Shown here: positions 1 to 14,200 of the stretch, piece by piece
Layout of the letters: each line of letters begins with the position of its first letter
Numbering within the stretch: position 1 is the stretch's first letter
Assembly: GCF_016920785.2 (NCBI RefSeq)
Contig: NW_024609884.1
Location: 37,119,035-37,183,034, forward strand
Direction of reading: 5' to 3'
DNA length: 64,000 nucleotides
From: Ixodes scapularis
Taxonomy: Eukaryota; Arthropoda; Arachnida; Ixodida; Ixodidae
Made by a program: the position numbers and the translations under genes
The notes under the pieces: model-generated
The model's input: the letters and a program-made list of their open reading frames with translations, nothing else
Databases searched by the model: none
What the model was told of the DNA's origin: nothing

Positions 1-3000
1 GATCTCATAACCGATGTCACTTCCCTCTTAATTATTGGACGCATTTCAAATTATATTTGTCTCAAGCTTGAAGGTTCCCTGATGAGGTTTCTGAGATCGC
101 CTAAATATGGTGATAACTCACTCTGCGGGCTCTGAGCATCCTAGAAAATTATAAATCATAACGATGCGCGGCCGATTTCCCTATTAAAGAAGGCAATCAA
201 AGATCAAATTATCTCCGGTGATGGGAGCAGCATTGCTCCGGCAGCCAGGACAACACGTGACCAATGAAATCGCGACATTTCCTTGAAATGGCAAACGGTG
301 GTATTACAAAATGTGTATGCTTTTGTAGATGATAAAAGCAAATAAGTGTTGTCGAAAAATGTATAAGTTTTGGCCGAGGGAAAACATAATACTGCCGTAA
401 TCGTCTCAAAAACCACCCACAATTTGTTTTTGTTTTTTTGTTTTTTGTCTTTCGCGGGAGTGATGTGTCCGGTCCTCAGCTCTCAAGCTCGCGCTCGCTG
501 GGTTGAAACGTAGTACAGGCTGGATGGGCATCGAGCCGCGCGCATTCAAGATTCCGTTCCGGGGTTCCAGCGGTCGTATAGGCGCGAGGATCCTTCGCTT
601 GCTCTTGACTGACAGTGGGCCTGGTTTCGGAACGTGCTCCTCCCATCGCCGGAGATGAACTCGGTCTGTTGGGATCTTTGATTGCTTTTATAATTTTGGA
701 AATCGGCCGTGCATCGACATGATTTAGGGATTTCTAGGATGCTTAGAGCTAGCAGAGGGAGTTATCGCCGTATTTGGGCGATTCTCAGGAGACCTCTAAG
801 CGATGGAATGTTTTTTCCATCGTTGTTAATAAGGGATTGCACTTATTTTGCGGCAAGGTTTACTTCGAGGGCTGAAGTTTCTGCCCCCCCCCCCCCCCCG
901 CCCTCCTTTGTTTTCTTCTTTTCTTTGATTGACCAAACTTACTCTTGTTATTCCCTGCGATTTTACCCAAATATCTCCACGCCCTCGAAATATTTTATGC
1001 TTGCACACTCACGTCAGACACTCCCGTCTATACCCTCCGAGCTATATATTCTGCTATATACCCTCGTCAAATCCTGCGCACTGTTAGCAAGAAAGTCCTA
1101 TAATTTCTGAAATTTCTTTCTTCTGACCGCTTGAAACTCGATGGACAAAGAAAGTAAAATTCACGCTGGACACGTTCAGCGGCAAGTTACCCACAAGTTA
1201 GAGATGCCTCCGTAGCAGTATACGCACTCAGGAGCATTTTTGTTTTCTTCGTCTCATGGCCCGGAGAAGGGAGGATCTTTTCGTGCTGCGTCCTTCCCGA
1301 AGCCGGGTGTATTTTGGGGCTCGGCGGGGCCAGGCGACGCATATCGGACGCGTCTGATGGAAGCCAGACAGAGCCGACGCGAAGGGCTGCTGCGCTTCCT
1401 TCGCCGTGCAGTGCGAGAGGAGCGTCCGGTGAGGCCTTAAATTTGTTTACCCCTGGCTAAGTGCGAAGACACCACCCCGAAGTGAGGCGGAGGTGCAAGC
1501 CGCTCGGAGCCTGCTCGGAGCGAGAACGGACCGTTCTATCTGCTCGCTCGCTGCTTGCCTGTTTGCCTGACTGCTTGCCGACCAGCTGGATGGCAGCTTC
1601 CGTGCCGTCGCTCGACGATACCCTCTGCAATCAGAACGAGAATTTTTTTGACTCGATTTATTACATGTTTAACTACATAAGTCGTCCTCCTATAACTGCC
1701 TAATATATATATGCAGCCTTTAGGTGTAAAATGAACATATGCGTAAGTCAACGCGATGTTTACAGACAAGCTCGCGCTTGCCCCCATCAGGTGTAGGTAC
1801 CGCAAATATGGAGGAGCCAGATTTGTGTGTGGTGAGGCGTCTATGCATGCGTCATTTCGATAGCAGCGCCACCGCTGGAGCGTGACGTCAGGGCCGCGCA
1901 CATCCTATAGAGGAACGAAGCGTAACTCCCCGACTTCCAGATAGGTGACCCTTGTTTCAAGTGCAACTATCTTACCGCGAACACTGTCTAATGAAGGAGG
2001 ACCGTTCTATTTTCTGGTAACTGTTTTGATATATTAGGAGGCATCGGGGCGTCGGCTTTCTGATTCTCTGTACAAAATGCTGTCATCGACATACAACCTA
2101 ATGTTTGATTGAACAGTCTAAAACAGACAGAGACGAACAGGAGCCATGCGAAGTCGACCCTTCCCTTACCGGGTATCCGTTTCCACACAAGATAGTGCGC
2201 CAGAAATCACCACGGGTTGTTTTCTGCAGCTCAAGTAATCACCAATCCAATCATAAACTGCAGTGTAAATCTTGCTTTTAAGTTTACACATTACGTGTGC
2301 ACGAAGAGCCATGCCGAACGCTTTTTTTTAACTTTGTACATTTGATTGCATTTAATTATGTTTTTTTATTTACTTATTGTCACTATCCGTTCCCTTACGT
2401 GGGACTGTAGCTGTCCATATTCAACAGGGCATAATAAAAGCGCATATCGTTTATAGTATGAATCCGCAGTACTTTCATAACGCAACTATAATAATTGTTA
2501 GGTGAAAACACAATTGTCAGTGTGACATCCCTGCTGACTAAGATAGAAAAAAAAAGCTATTGGAATAAGTAGTTTATAATCTTTGAGTAAATTATATTTT
2601 ACGTGATTTTATAGCGCCCACTCGATAGGGAAACAGGCCTGTTATTTTTCACTAGATTTTTTGGAACTGATTTCTACATGGGGGAGTATTTTCAAACTTT
2701 TACTCTAGTCGCAAAGAAGAACCTCCTAAAAATTTAAATAAGTTGCCACGTAGTAAGAAATACGCTTTCCCTGATTTCAAATGTACAACAAAGTTTTACC
2801 AAGTTCTCATGATAAAAAAAAAAAAAATCAAATCTGAGGTTTGACAGAAGAAGCTCGCGGTGGGGACGAAACGAAGATTCAATCGTTACAGCACGTCAAA
2901 CTGACAGCAAATCAAATATTAGCACAAAAGAATTAGAAAAAAAAAATGGGGTGGAGAGAAGACAAAAATGTAAAATTCGTCACGGTATTGGAAATGTGGA

Positions 3001-3560
3001 AATGACGAAGATTGTGATTTAATTTTAGAAGCAGGTAATGGAGCTGACTGCCAGGATGTCTTTCGAAATGGCGAGGAGCCTTAAGTTTAGACCTAACAAA
3101 TGTAGCAGCCATACGAACTATATATGGAGCGAGCGATTTCTCATCCTCAGAAATATGTCCAAACCTGGCCAGAGTATTTATTTTTTCTTCAGATAATTGT
3201 TTCTTTCTTCTTTTTTTTACGTTTAACGATCACACTCTCCGTGGCGTTTTCGACGTGTTGATTGCGATTGCAGGCCAGCCGGCAATGTGGTGCGATCAGC
3301 AACTCGTGCTTAGGAACAGCTTCATTAATTTCTGCCAGAAATGGCTCATCCTCAAAGGTTTGTGTTTTTGTCGGAATTTATACTAACAGTATCGGTCATC
3401 CTTGTTTCTTTCTTATGAAATCTGATGTGCACCGCGTGTACCTTGCTTTAAATAAATACCGACACCCCAAAAAAAGTTTAGTTTTTATTCGCTTCTGACA
3501 CTAGTTGATACTCTCAAGGCACCGTCTAAATGAGCAATACGTGGGAGCGCAAGATCAATG
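1..3560. other. No gene found; mixed unique DNA
   Basis: Short open frames on both strands have no recognisable domain, and I see no exon-like run. A 16-base C run lies at 884-899 and an A run at about 2814-2826. From about 2270 to 3000 the sequence is AT-rich. The GC-rich part at 1240-1440 is open in one frame but looks like a compositional effect. Confidence 0.5.
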
Positions 3561-3567
3561 TAGAATT

Positions 3568-3655
3568 AATTACCCGAGATTGCGGTGACGACAGAAAAAC
3601 AACAGGAAGAAGGAAAGAAGTATTTTATCTGTCGCCTCGGCAACCTCGGGTAATT
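3568..3655. repeat. Short foldback (27-bp inverted repeat)
   Basis: The arms 3568-3594 and 3629-3655 are inverted copies that begin AATTACCCGAG and differ at a few positions. They enclose a 34-base A-rich spacer. This could be a small foldback element or a stem-loop. No target duplication is clear. Confidence 0.6.
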
Positions 3656-3659
3656 GTAC

Positions 3660-6600
3660 AATGACCATATAAATGTGTTTTTCTTGTGCGTGTGTGTGTG
3701 TGCGTGTGAGTATGAGTATGTTTTTTGTTTGTTTGTTTTTTTTGCTACAGTGTGTATGTGTTGATTATAACGTAAAAAAGTAATTGGCGACTTAAGCGAA
3801 CTATAGAGGGCGCGCTGCTCAGGCAAAGTGGCGGGCGGACGAAAGGAGGTCGTTTTCGTCGTTCAGCACACGGACCACCACAAATTCCTGCACTGCAGCG
3901 TAAAATCAGTTTTACATTTGAAAGCAATTAAAGCGATGTTTCGACGGTAGAAACCTTCTTCTAGTCAGTGCGTGGGAATGACACGGCGGAATCATAAAAA
4001 TAATGGCTGGAAACGATGTTTGTTTCTATGCTGCCGACGAGAACCAAGCAGCGATAGCAGACGACAGAGTCGAAACGCCCCCCTCTCCTAAACTTCTCGG
4101 CGCTGCCGCTACGCGGCGTTGATTTCGCTGGAGTCGCGAATACCGAAACCAGAGGACCAGCGCTGGGGGACTGCCGTCAGACACTCTGGGAGTTGCCAAG
4201 AGTCACGTCGTTTCGCTCCCGTGACTACAAGTTCAACGTTTATTTAAAACGACGCTTAATCAGTGTTTCAATAGACATACCTACTGCGTTTCAATTCCAT
4301 TTTTTTTTTTTTTTTTTGGTTAATGAAGTTGCTCTAATTTCTTCTCGTATATTCCGAGTGTTTTCGTCACATGTGATTGGGGGGAAAACGAGAGTCAGGA
4401 AAGCCCTCAGCAGTCGGTTCTTCAGCGGTTGCTTTTTTATTGCAAAAACAAGAAAACCCAATTTTTAAGTCGAACATATTTTCTTCATGGTCGTCGGGGA
4501 CCTTGTCGGTCGTGTTTTCGCAGAAATAGATGCATGAATGTCTTTGTCTGTGTCCCTCTAACTACTTCCTCAGAGGCGGCCCGTAGCAATGGTCCCGAGG
4601 CGCACTGGTGGTGGCACTGCGCAGCCCCCGAGAGTGTCGGACGACCTCCCGCAAGCGCACCATATTCAACACTTTCGCGGCGCTTCACGGAAAGAGCCGC
4701 TATATTCTGTGGTCGGCAGCAGCGGCCGATTTTTCGGTCTTCCCTCTGTCCGGCGCGGATCGGCCGAGGAAGACGAGACGTTTTGCTTGGGGCCACCCGC
4801 TGCGCGACGGGACGTCCAGGGAGAGACTCGCAAGCAGGGACCGAGCGACGCGCGCGGCAGCGGCCGAGCCACAGACACACCTGAGCCATTACCTCCCATT
4901 CCCGTGGGCCTCACGTAACTGCGCGCTGTCGGCCAGCCCTGATAAATACGAGCTTGGTGTCTTTTCTTTCTCGTATCGTCGAGTCCTGTTTTCAGCCCGG
5001 ATTATCTCTCCAGATCGCGCGATAGACGCCTGTTTTACGCCGCCGCGGTATATATTTCGGGGGGGTTGGTGTCAGCGAAACTGTCTGTGTGTCGGCTTTG
5101 GCTGCTCTCGTCCGGCCCGACTCTCGAGCAGGGCGGCGGATGCCGCGCGGGCGAGGAGGCCTCGCTGAATTCCAAATCGGGAGGCCAACGCGTGCGAGAG
5201 CCGCGTGAAATATACAGCTGATAAGACAGCGCTTTCCGTTAGGCGATGCGCAAAGCGGGTTGCTGCGTAGCTGCGCTTGCCGAGCATCTCTTGTTCGTGC
5301 GCTGAAAGGGAAGTAAGGGTGTTACTCGAAGGAGGAGGGGGGGACACCGCGGAAACCTCCCTTCTCGGCGCTCTCTCGGGTTTCCGGCGCCTCCACTCGC
5401 TTGTATTGTCCAAGCTCGGCTGTTTGCGTCTTCAGTCTCCGGTGATTTATATATTCGAGGATGTTCATTTGGCTTCGCGGAGATGCGGTAGTGTACGAGC
5501 AAAATGGAATCGTTAATTACACGACATGACACGTTATGAACGGTTCACAGTTATGTTTGGTCTTATTTTGCGCAGAGAGCATTGTGTTACAAAAGAGGAA
5601 TCCCGACGTGTTTTGCCTCGTAAACAGGACACCGCTCATGCTGAGCAATGTTCTTCGCGTCCCACGTGCTTGGTGGTGCAATGTTCCCTCGGGTAGTTTG
5701 TGAAGTGTAGATGTGTAAAAATCTTGGACTAGTAGGCTAACCACTTTAGCATGCTTACGCTGTAACTCATTACAAGTAGCCATATTAACAATATGCTGCT
5801 CAATCCGCTCTCTCTTTATAATAACAAGATTTTTTTTTTTTTTTTGTGCACAGCGACAGCGAGCTAGAAAAAGGTTGTAAAATGAACCGATAATATTGGT
5901 GCGCTTACGTAGTTCGCTCAGAGTTTCATCAAAGGTATGTATCTCTTGTGGGGTTTACTTTGTAAAATATCAAGTCCTAATTCGATTCCTGTGAAAGATG
6001 GAATCCACATCCTTGCAAATTTGAATGACGGACGCGGACTCAGACAGGTCGAGTTGGGCCGAGTCAAGTGAAAGGTGGAGTAGTATGGTCGGAATTTGAC
6101 AATGTCATGACGGTGGTAGTCAGCCATAATGAAGACAATCTTCGTGTAATCTAATCTGCCTGTTAAATTAATTATGCATGCACGGTAAGGTAAACTTCGG
6201 AATGAAAAAGAATAAAAGCTAACACGATTGTTCAAACCTGTAGTAGACGTCTTGGATACCTCCATCGTCTGCTTCCAATAACCTGTCGCACCATGTCGTG
6301 AACATTCTCAAGAATCTTCTTTTCATTTTCCAGAAGAAAGAAGCTGCACCTTTGATATTTCATAGGGCAAAACCCATAGCTAAAATAAAAATTTGATGAA
6401 AATCTCAGCTCGCTATGTAGAGAGCAGACGCTGATTTCTCAGGCTGTCTTTACTGTCAGCATTGGGATCGATGCCACCCTGTATTCCACTAGCGTGATAT
6501 AACTTGTAGGTATATGGTATGTGGCACGTCCTAGGGCGAAGGTCAGGGGATAGCTTCAGTCACCGTGGGGATTTTAAGTGCAAACCAAGGTCTATAGTTC

Positions 6601-6960
6601 ACCCAGTCATTGGCCATCTCTACCGGGGTTTAAACCCGCCAACTGAGAATCTGTGTACACCGTTCCAGCGCTTTTCACCCGGGTTAAAAAATGACCAGCT
6701 ACTATAGGATGTCAACGCGTGCGCATGCTGTCTGATAGGTTACAGAGGAGAGCTACAGCTCATGCTCAGAACGCGTCCCACAGACCAGAGATGGAAGATG
6801 GCCAGCTCGAAGTCGGCACATTTTGGAATCGCCTATACTGGCCGGCAGTTTTCCTCAATAGTGCCGAGGGCGATAAAAGCCCTACACTATGTACACATCG
6901 GGAAACCTTGGCTCTTCAACATTTACGTGGTAAACGAGGCGTGAAGCTGTTCATTTGTTA
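3660..6960. other. No gene found; GC-rich block 4.5-5.4 kb
   Basis: A degenerate (GT)n tract lies near 3688-3712, T runs near 4300 and 5830, and a GC-rich CpG-bearing block at about 4550-5420. Several overlapping frames are open in the GC-rich block on both strands. That is expected from composition, and none shows a known domain. Confidence 0.45.
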
Positions 6961-6964
6961 TAAG

Positions 6965-7175
6965 TAGGAGCCCGTGTTTTCGGTGTTTATTTTCGTTCCG
7001 AATTCGGGGGTATTTTTTTTTTCAAGGTTCATTTTGGCCCAGAAATTCGGTGTTTTCTGTCCATATTTATTATAAGTTAACCAATATACTCAAAAAATAC
7101 CGAATCTGCAAAAACAATATCCCCCACCAAAAAAAAAATTGAAAAAAAAATAAACATTACAAACACAGAACCCTA
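6965..7175. mobile_element. Foldback MITE-like element (TAGGG..TGTTT ends)
   Basis: The left end (TAGGAGCCCGTGTTTTCGG) and the reverse complement of the right end (TAGGGTTCTGTGTTTG) match imperfectly. Both run into a T-rich stretch around GTGTTTATTTT. The interior carries paired motifs around 'attcggt'. It is non-coding and about 211 bp. I recall similar repeats from ticks. The superfamily is unknown. Confidence 0.55.
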
Positions 7176-7329
7176 GATAAGTTATAACTAGTTATAAGGA
7201 CTCCGAAAACGAAACGCTACTGAATCGGAAACGTTCGGGTCATATGTGAACCAGGGAACTATGGACTTCTGCGCAGACCTGACTCAAAACTCTAACCTAA
7301 CCTCTCGTAATCTCACCAGATTTGTAGAC

Positions 7330-7800
7330 GATATACTCATTACAACTAATCAACGTACTGGTAATCGATTACTTTCTGGAGTAATTTTGTAATCATTCGA
7401 ATACATTTTTTTAGGAAGTAATCGATAAAATAATCTCATTACTTTTGGAAGCACTAACCCCCCCCCCCCCCCCCCCCCCTTCCTAATGGCACCCTTGATT
7501 TAAACAAGTTTCCTACCAATGAATCCTCGAACCAGGTCTCGGACAAGTGGATGGTTTACCGAAATTGGTGGAATAAGAAGATAAGTATTTTATCGTTCAA
7601 CGATTCTAGTCCAACAATGGACGGTACGAAATACCCGTTTTCACACGGGCAAAAAAAACTGCCTTTAAAAAAAAAAGAAAAAAAGTTAAGTAATCGGAAA
7701 AGTAACACTTATATTTCAGGTAACGGCCAAATGCGATCGAGTGATCTTATTAAATCCTTTTTTAACCGAGAGTAATCGGCATTATAATCGATCACGTTTT
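7330..7800. repeat. Diverged GTAATCGATTAC-type repeat with poly-C
   Basis: Repeated GTAATC/GATTAC words occur at 7360-7445 and 7684-7790 around a 22-base C run at 7458-7479. The words resemble the GTAATTTAATTAC ends of the element at 58483-59698, so this may be a decayed relative. The boundaries are unclear. Confidence 0.35.
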
Positions 7801-8157
7801 TTCGAGTTACGTATACGAGACTGAATCTCGCCAATCTTATCACAATGAAACCTTTGCTTTTACGATTGATAAGATTAAAGGCATGCTGAACCGAAATTGT
7901 GATTTCGCAAAATAAGGACGCAGAACCGTTGAACGGGACTCTACGAACTCTAAGAATCACCCATAACATCGATATCTCAAACGGATGGCCGTACTTTTGG
8001 AAAAGAAGGGCGCGGTCAAGCTCTACAACAATTATTTAATTAAACTGTAGTTTAAATTTACAGTAATTATTTATTCCGGATGGTTTTCAGTGATCGGACA
8101 GAATGATCGATCAATCTGGCATGCATAAACAGGCATCTAGCGCTTAAAAAGCACTAT

Positions 8158-8250
8158 TTGATGACTACATCGATTTAAGTTAAATCAATCTGATTAAAAT
8201 TCAATAAATCTGATTTACTTATTGTTAATCAAGATTTTTTTTTCTCACCC
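8158..8250 (-). mobile_element. Terminal fragment of a CAGGGTG-ended DNA element
   Basis: Read on the minus strand, this starts CAGGGTGAGAAAA and continues with AT-rich words such as AAATCAGATT and AAATCGAT. The terminus style matches hAT-like elements. Only one end is seen, so this is a fragment. Confidence 0.35.
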
Positions 8251-8259
8251 TGATTTTTA

Positions 8260-11200
8260 TTGAATACCTGCGAAGTGTGTTGCGTTTATAGAAGAGCGTT
8301 CCATAGAATGTTATATAAACATGTGAGCACATAGGCAAAGTGCACCAGAACCACCCATTCGTTGGGGTAGATTCTTTAAATTGCGCCGTTTTTGTGCGAT
8401 GCTTCCAGCGTTCATTTATGCGCGCCGGGCGTGCACGCAACGAATAAATTTTGGCGACTACAAATGGACAATTTCGAACCTCGGCACTCCACGACATGTC
8501 CATCTCAATGTCGCTTCGCGCTGTTCTCTTCAATACGGCGGTTTTATGAACTCCGAGCTTATGACAACTCTTTCTCATACACCCATTTCTCTCTCTCTCT
8601 CTCTCTCTCTCCTCGCTGACACTGTATGCAATTGCCGGTTCCACATTCTCGCATGCACATGAGTCATTCCTTCTGATCACACAAAATCAATTTTTTTCTA
8701 TGCGAGTTCAATGATCTTTGAAAGAACGGCTAGTTTGTGCGTTTACGTCTCTTGTTGCTGTTTTTTTTCCTGGCAGACCAAACTTTCGGGCATTATTGAA
8801 AGCGATCAACACTCCACATTTGATGGTTTTCATTCCTACTCGAAACTCGTTCGTCGTCGTTGTAGGCGTGTGACGGCTGCTGCGCCTTTGGCGAGTGAGT
8901 TGAGAGGCCACATTGGACCTATGCTGCAGCAGGAGAGAGCATTTACCTTCGCCGATTCCCTCAGAAATAGCTCATCCCGTCGGCTATTCTTTCTAAGCCG
9001 CATGTGGAACATCAATCTCACACGCCACGGTCGTTGATATGAGATGTCGACTGCTATTTTCGAAAGTTTGGAATGCTTTTTTTTTTTTTGCTTTTTTGTA
9101 TAGTTTTTGCGTTTCTGTTTTTGGTAGACACTGCCCTAGACAGCTAGAAAGTACGCTCTCTGTGCAAGTGTTGTCTGCACGGCAGATGGGGTCCTTCAAA
9201 GCGAGGAAACTGGCAAAAAAAGAAAAAGAAATAAAAGTGCGACAAACAGGCGAAAGAACTGTCTGGGGGCCGTTGAGTTCGGAAGGTCCACCGACAGACA
9301 GCTCTGTCGCTGGCGCGTGTTGTCTGTCTCCAGCTTTATTTTGAGTTAGTCATCGGCATCGCGTGGCCTTTTCGATCATCGGAAAGTTACAAAGCTTGCG
9401 ATGTTGTTCGCGACGGCGTCGCCGGAAACTTTGGCGGCGCCCGCAGACGTTCGCCGAGAAAGGGGCTGCGGTGCCACGGCTGCTCCCTCCGAATGGCCAC
9501 CTTGAAACATCTACTCCGATCCCCTTTAGATGTCTGAGTTAGCAAAGCTCAAATGCTCCGAATAATTTAGTGCATTTCGTTTTCGAAGTTTGTGCTCTAG
9601 GGTGCTGAAGATCCCCAAGGCCGGCGTTGGTGGTAGATCTGGAGACACGATTCCCTGATGCTCCTCGTGTGGCGACAAGAATGGCGTGTCGCGCGATCTC
9701 AGGTAGCGAATTATTTTTTTTTTTTTCAGTCAATTGCAAGTATTTTGAACTTAAGCTCTCGTAACATCCGCACTAAAAACAATGTCTGTGCGTCTACTTT
9801 CCCACAGAGCACGCGGCGAGCCTTCCTTGTAATGTGGTGGGCGAGTCCTGACTTATAAATGCGACTTAAAAAGACAACGAACAAACGAAACACCATATTC
9901 TCGTTGTCCCTGTACAGGTTGCATTTTCTAGCCGAACCGCCTTTCGGGCCCCGACATTCAATAGGTCGCAGTGATTGGCTCAACGGGTACACTGCGGAAA
10001 ACAGACTCCCCATACGTTTCTTTTCTTCTTCTTTTTTTTTTTTTGGGAGAGTTTTGCATGTTTTTCGTAGTCTTAGGACTCATTCTAATTCATCTTTTTT
10101 CTCTCGTTATATTTGCTTTTGTCCGGACATGAGTCACCGCCCTTGGTACAATAACATCTTGAAAAAAAAAAAAAGTGAATAGTACGGATCAGCTTAAACA
10201 TGTTGCTTCGGATGCGATTTCTAAATTTCACAACAAAAAGTATTTAGCCCAATGTGACCCTGGCCTTGGTAAATACGTACGAATTCCACTGAATGTTCCC
10301 AGCGCAGCAACTCTTAAGCTTTGTTTCAGAACCGCTTTGTGTCGCTGAAACAGATGGCGACAGTATGGCGTCCGAGTGCAGTCGAATTAAACCTGGGCGG
10401 GCAAACTGGCCGTCATTCTCTCATCGTGAGCTAGATTAAAGATAGAGAAAGCTTTAACCAAGAGCCAATGCAACGCGCCTATCACCTATGGACCGATCGT
10501 AATTCGCCGGTTGCTCTAAGCTCTCGTGCATGGACATTTTACCTCGTTTGCCTACATTCGGCGTCAACATGGCCGACATCAGCCAATCAGAACGCTCTAT
10601 TTGGACGCTTGTTCAGTTTATGCAGACGTTAGAGCATGCGGTATATTCTCGCTTTAGCATGAAATGTAAACTTAACTACTTGAGAAAAAAAAACTATTTA
10701 TTACGACGGGAACAAGCGGCGCACACGTGTAATACAGGCTAAAAATAAAATGTTACCCGTACCGTCTGTGCTGAGCGTAACAAAAATATATTTCTTTTCA
10801 AACGTTTCTCCATTTTTTTTTTTTTTTTTTTTTGAAGGGCGACTTTTTTTTTTTTTTAATCGAGCGTATGCAGGAGAGCTGGTGAAGAAACATGATAATC
10901 TAAACCCTGAGACACGAAGAAACAAAATAACGGACAAGATGACACAAAATCTCAAACGCGGCTGGGTTTATGCTTTCGAGTGCGTGTGAACAGCTCATTG
11001 CGCAACATCCTGGTCGTGCAAACGTGAGCAAGTGCATTATCTCTACTTAGATAGGGCGTAGGTACAATATTGACTGTGTTGCTGGACTGACGGATGTCCG
11101 CATGAATCTGTGAAACAGAAATGCTGAGTTTCCGTTCATTTTGAAGTTTTTCGCACTCTCGGCTTTCTGCTCGAAGTAGATGAAGCACAGAGAGTATCAG

Positions 11201-14200
11201 AGCAATCGTTTATTGTGGGAAATACTATTCTCGGTGACAACTTTCTTTGGCATTTCTATAGAGAACGGTGTGTGCGTGTGCCCAGCTTTATTCGGAGCTC
11301 AAGCACGTGTTCTTGCACCTTTTTCTGCATACCTATTCCTTGAGTGTATAGTAATTATTTTTTGCTGCGTTTGCAGCTTTGAAAGAGCGAAGTGCGCTAC
11401 GGGTGCTCCAGACATCCTCATTTTTTCAGTTAAACTTGCTGTGTACGTGTTAATGTTTTAAAAATGTACTGCCTAGAAGCTTGACCTCACGCGCTCATTT
11501 TTCTCGCTAACCTCAGCGGAAGTTGAAGTATCCTTACTTTTATTTATTTATTTTTTTCAAACCTCTGATAGGAAAAGAAAGGGAGAAAGAGAGCGAGATG
11601 AGCAAGCTCAAGTACTTGACTATGTGCAATCTCTTTTCCCACGACTTTTGATCAGCATCAAGGTATATATAAATGAGTAAAGAGGCATGGGTAAAAGGAT
11701 GCTCTAGCTTTTTATATAGTGTAAAGCATCTAGAAATATGTTAAAGCTTAGAATGAAATAGCAGTAAAGCAGCAAGAGCGTATTAGAGTCACTGTATAGT
11801 AACTACCGTCAACCTACAGTCATAGTAAGTTGTTCATTACTCCACCGTGCGGTGAGGCTGGCGATATTTGCACAACGTTTCTCTCAGCTCTACCTCAGTG
11901 CGTCACTTACATGAAACAAGAAAACACTCCTTGGATTTGCACGTTTGGCGTGAAAGCGCTCTTAGAATTCTCCGAGTGCGGTGGGTATAGCGCGTGACCC
12001 CAGGGGTTTTGACAGGCTCCATGTGCCTTGGAATCATGACGTACGCCCTTGGGTTCACTGCGCTTATTTTTCTTTGTTTCTGGGTCAGTGCTCTCGAATG
12101 GCCAGAGCTACAGTTCTTGAACTTCCAGCTTGTAATAGACGTTTGTCTAGTGTCGTTCAGGGACCCTTTTTTGTGTGTCTTTTTACGCCAGGTCGACTCT
12201 CGTGTTATTTTATACACGTATATTCCCCGAAGGAACACTCATAGGTAGTACGCGTGATGGTCATTCATAACTCGTAAAAAGCACAATTTGTGTGAAGAAG
12301 CTATGGCAGGCGTCTCAATATTTCTTATGCGCACCAAATCTAAATTGATTTGCACACCAAAAAGGTATTTCAGTTCCACAAAGCGGAAACGACAGTGCAT
12401 GTAGTTGGGAAACCCTTCAGGCTTCTGTGTAGATCATTCTGGTGATCAATCTGGTGACTAGTTTTTTTTTACATATAAATTAATCGGTCTGTTGGTTCAT
12501 TTGATGACCAATTTGGTGATCACTATGTTTACCATGTTTACCTGCCTGTTAACCAACTTGATGAAGGAAATTGTGTCGATTTTTTAAACTACCTTTTAAA
12601 TTAAGAATGACCAGTGATCAACCATATGGTAAACAATTTGGCGATTGCTTCATTAAAAAAAAATATCGAACTTTGTGTAAAAGCAATCGGGCGTTTTACC
12701 CTCCCTTGTTAAAATTTGCTTTTTCGTAATAAAGACGAATAATCTTGAAATTAACGAAAAAGGAAGTGGCAAAAGTTACTAAGATTTTTTTTTTTTCTGG
12801 ATGTGACAATTTTTGTTATCGCAACGCCGCTGCAATGAACTTTATAGGAGCACAGAGTACAAAAGGTTTCGTGCAGGCACTGACGGCTCTGCTAAAAGGG
12901 GAGATTCCGAGGTCAGACTTCCACGCGGTCGGGCTCCCTTGCCTCTCTATTTTGACTGCAAAAGAACAACAAAGCATAGCGAATCAGAGATAAAACAAAA
13001 CATGAAAGCATGGCTGCCAGATCGTCCTGATCAAGAGCAGACAAGCTCCTCTCTGGACTATAGAGGTAGCTACTTGCTTTATAGTCCACTAGCAACGTCG
13101 TTTGCTAGCATGCTTCCAGCGCTCTGTACACTGTTCTGACGTCCGGTGTTGTCGCCATCGTTGCGCTCTTGTTCGGCCCAAACCCCCACCCCAAACACCA
13201 GCTATTATGGCAAGTTTAGGATGCGTGACATTCGCTGGTCTCTCTTCCTGGCTCCAGGGACTCGGCGACTCCACTTTTCCGCTATGAAATTACCGGTCTT
13301 CTCTGCGGCGTTGTTGGACAAAGTGTCGCGTTATTGCCCGAATGACTGCGGGGCAGAACGATTTGTCGCTGTCTGTTAGAACCACGAACGAGCGTTTCGT
13401 GTCTGAAGACTGTTACTTGGGGTTGACACCTTTGTGTTGGGATAATTTGTGTGTTGGCGGGTCATTTTTCGTCGCACACAAAACTTTGTCCAACCACGTG
13501 TAACTCCGTAGCAAACTGTAGTAAACACGAAATTAACGAGTGAGTGTAGTCTCAAAGTAACTTACGCCCTCTTAAGTTATTTGTGGCTAGATAAACTGCC
13601 GCTGCCGTCAATGCATTTCCAGTATGAGTTTAATTTGTGACCTTCATACGCTCGCACATCTTTCAAAGTGATGGAGTCTGTGAAAAATTTTCAGCCAGGC
13701 TTTCTTGTATTTATTTGCTCCTTCGTATAATGCTATTAGTGTTCGTTTGTTGTGACTATTGGTGTTGATTTTTTTTGCAAGGTTAAAGCGAAAAACAATG
13801 TCTTGGTGGTGAAGAAGGTAAGCGAAATAACGAAAAATCCTGAAGGCACCCCAGTTTCATCTAACCACCCCAGTTTCTACCCTACTACCGTATGTGTACC
13901 GTTATTATTTATGTTTCTTCTAGAAAAGAAAAAGAGGAGTGGGAAACTTTAAAACGTCTAACGTCTGTGTTCAACTTTCCATTAAGCCTATTGCGAGTTT
14001 CAGTAGAACGGTATTGTGTCGTTAACTCAGGATGCCACTTAGAAGCACATTGAAGCGCGCGGCCGGAGCAATTCCATCCAAGCCTTCGAAAACAATGTGC
14101 TCAATTTTCTAGTGATGAGCACGGACTTTATATTTTACGAGAGAAATAGATGGGGATCGAGGTAGAACTTTCGAAGACAGTTGATATATCTTTTACTTGT

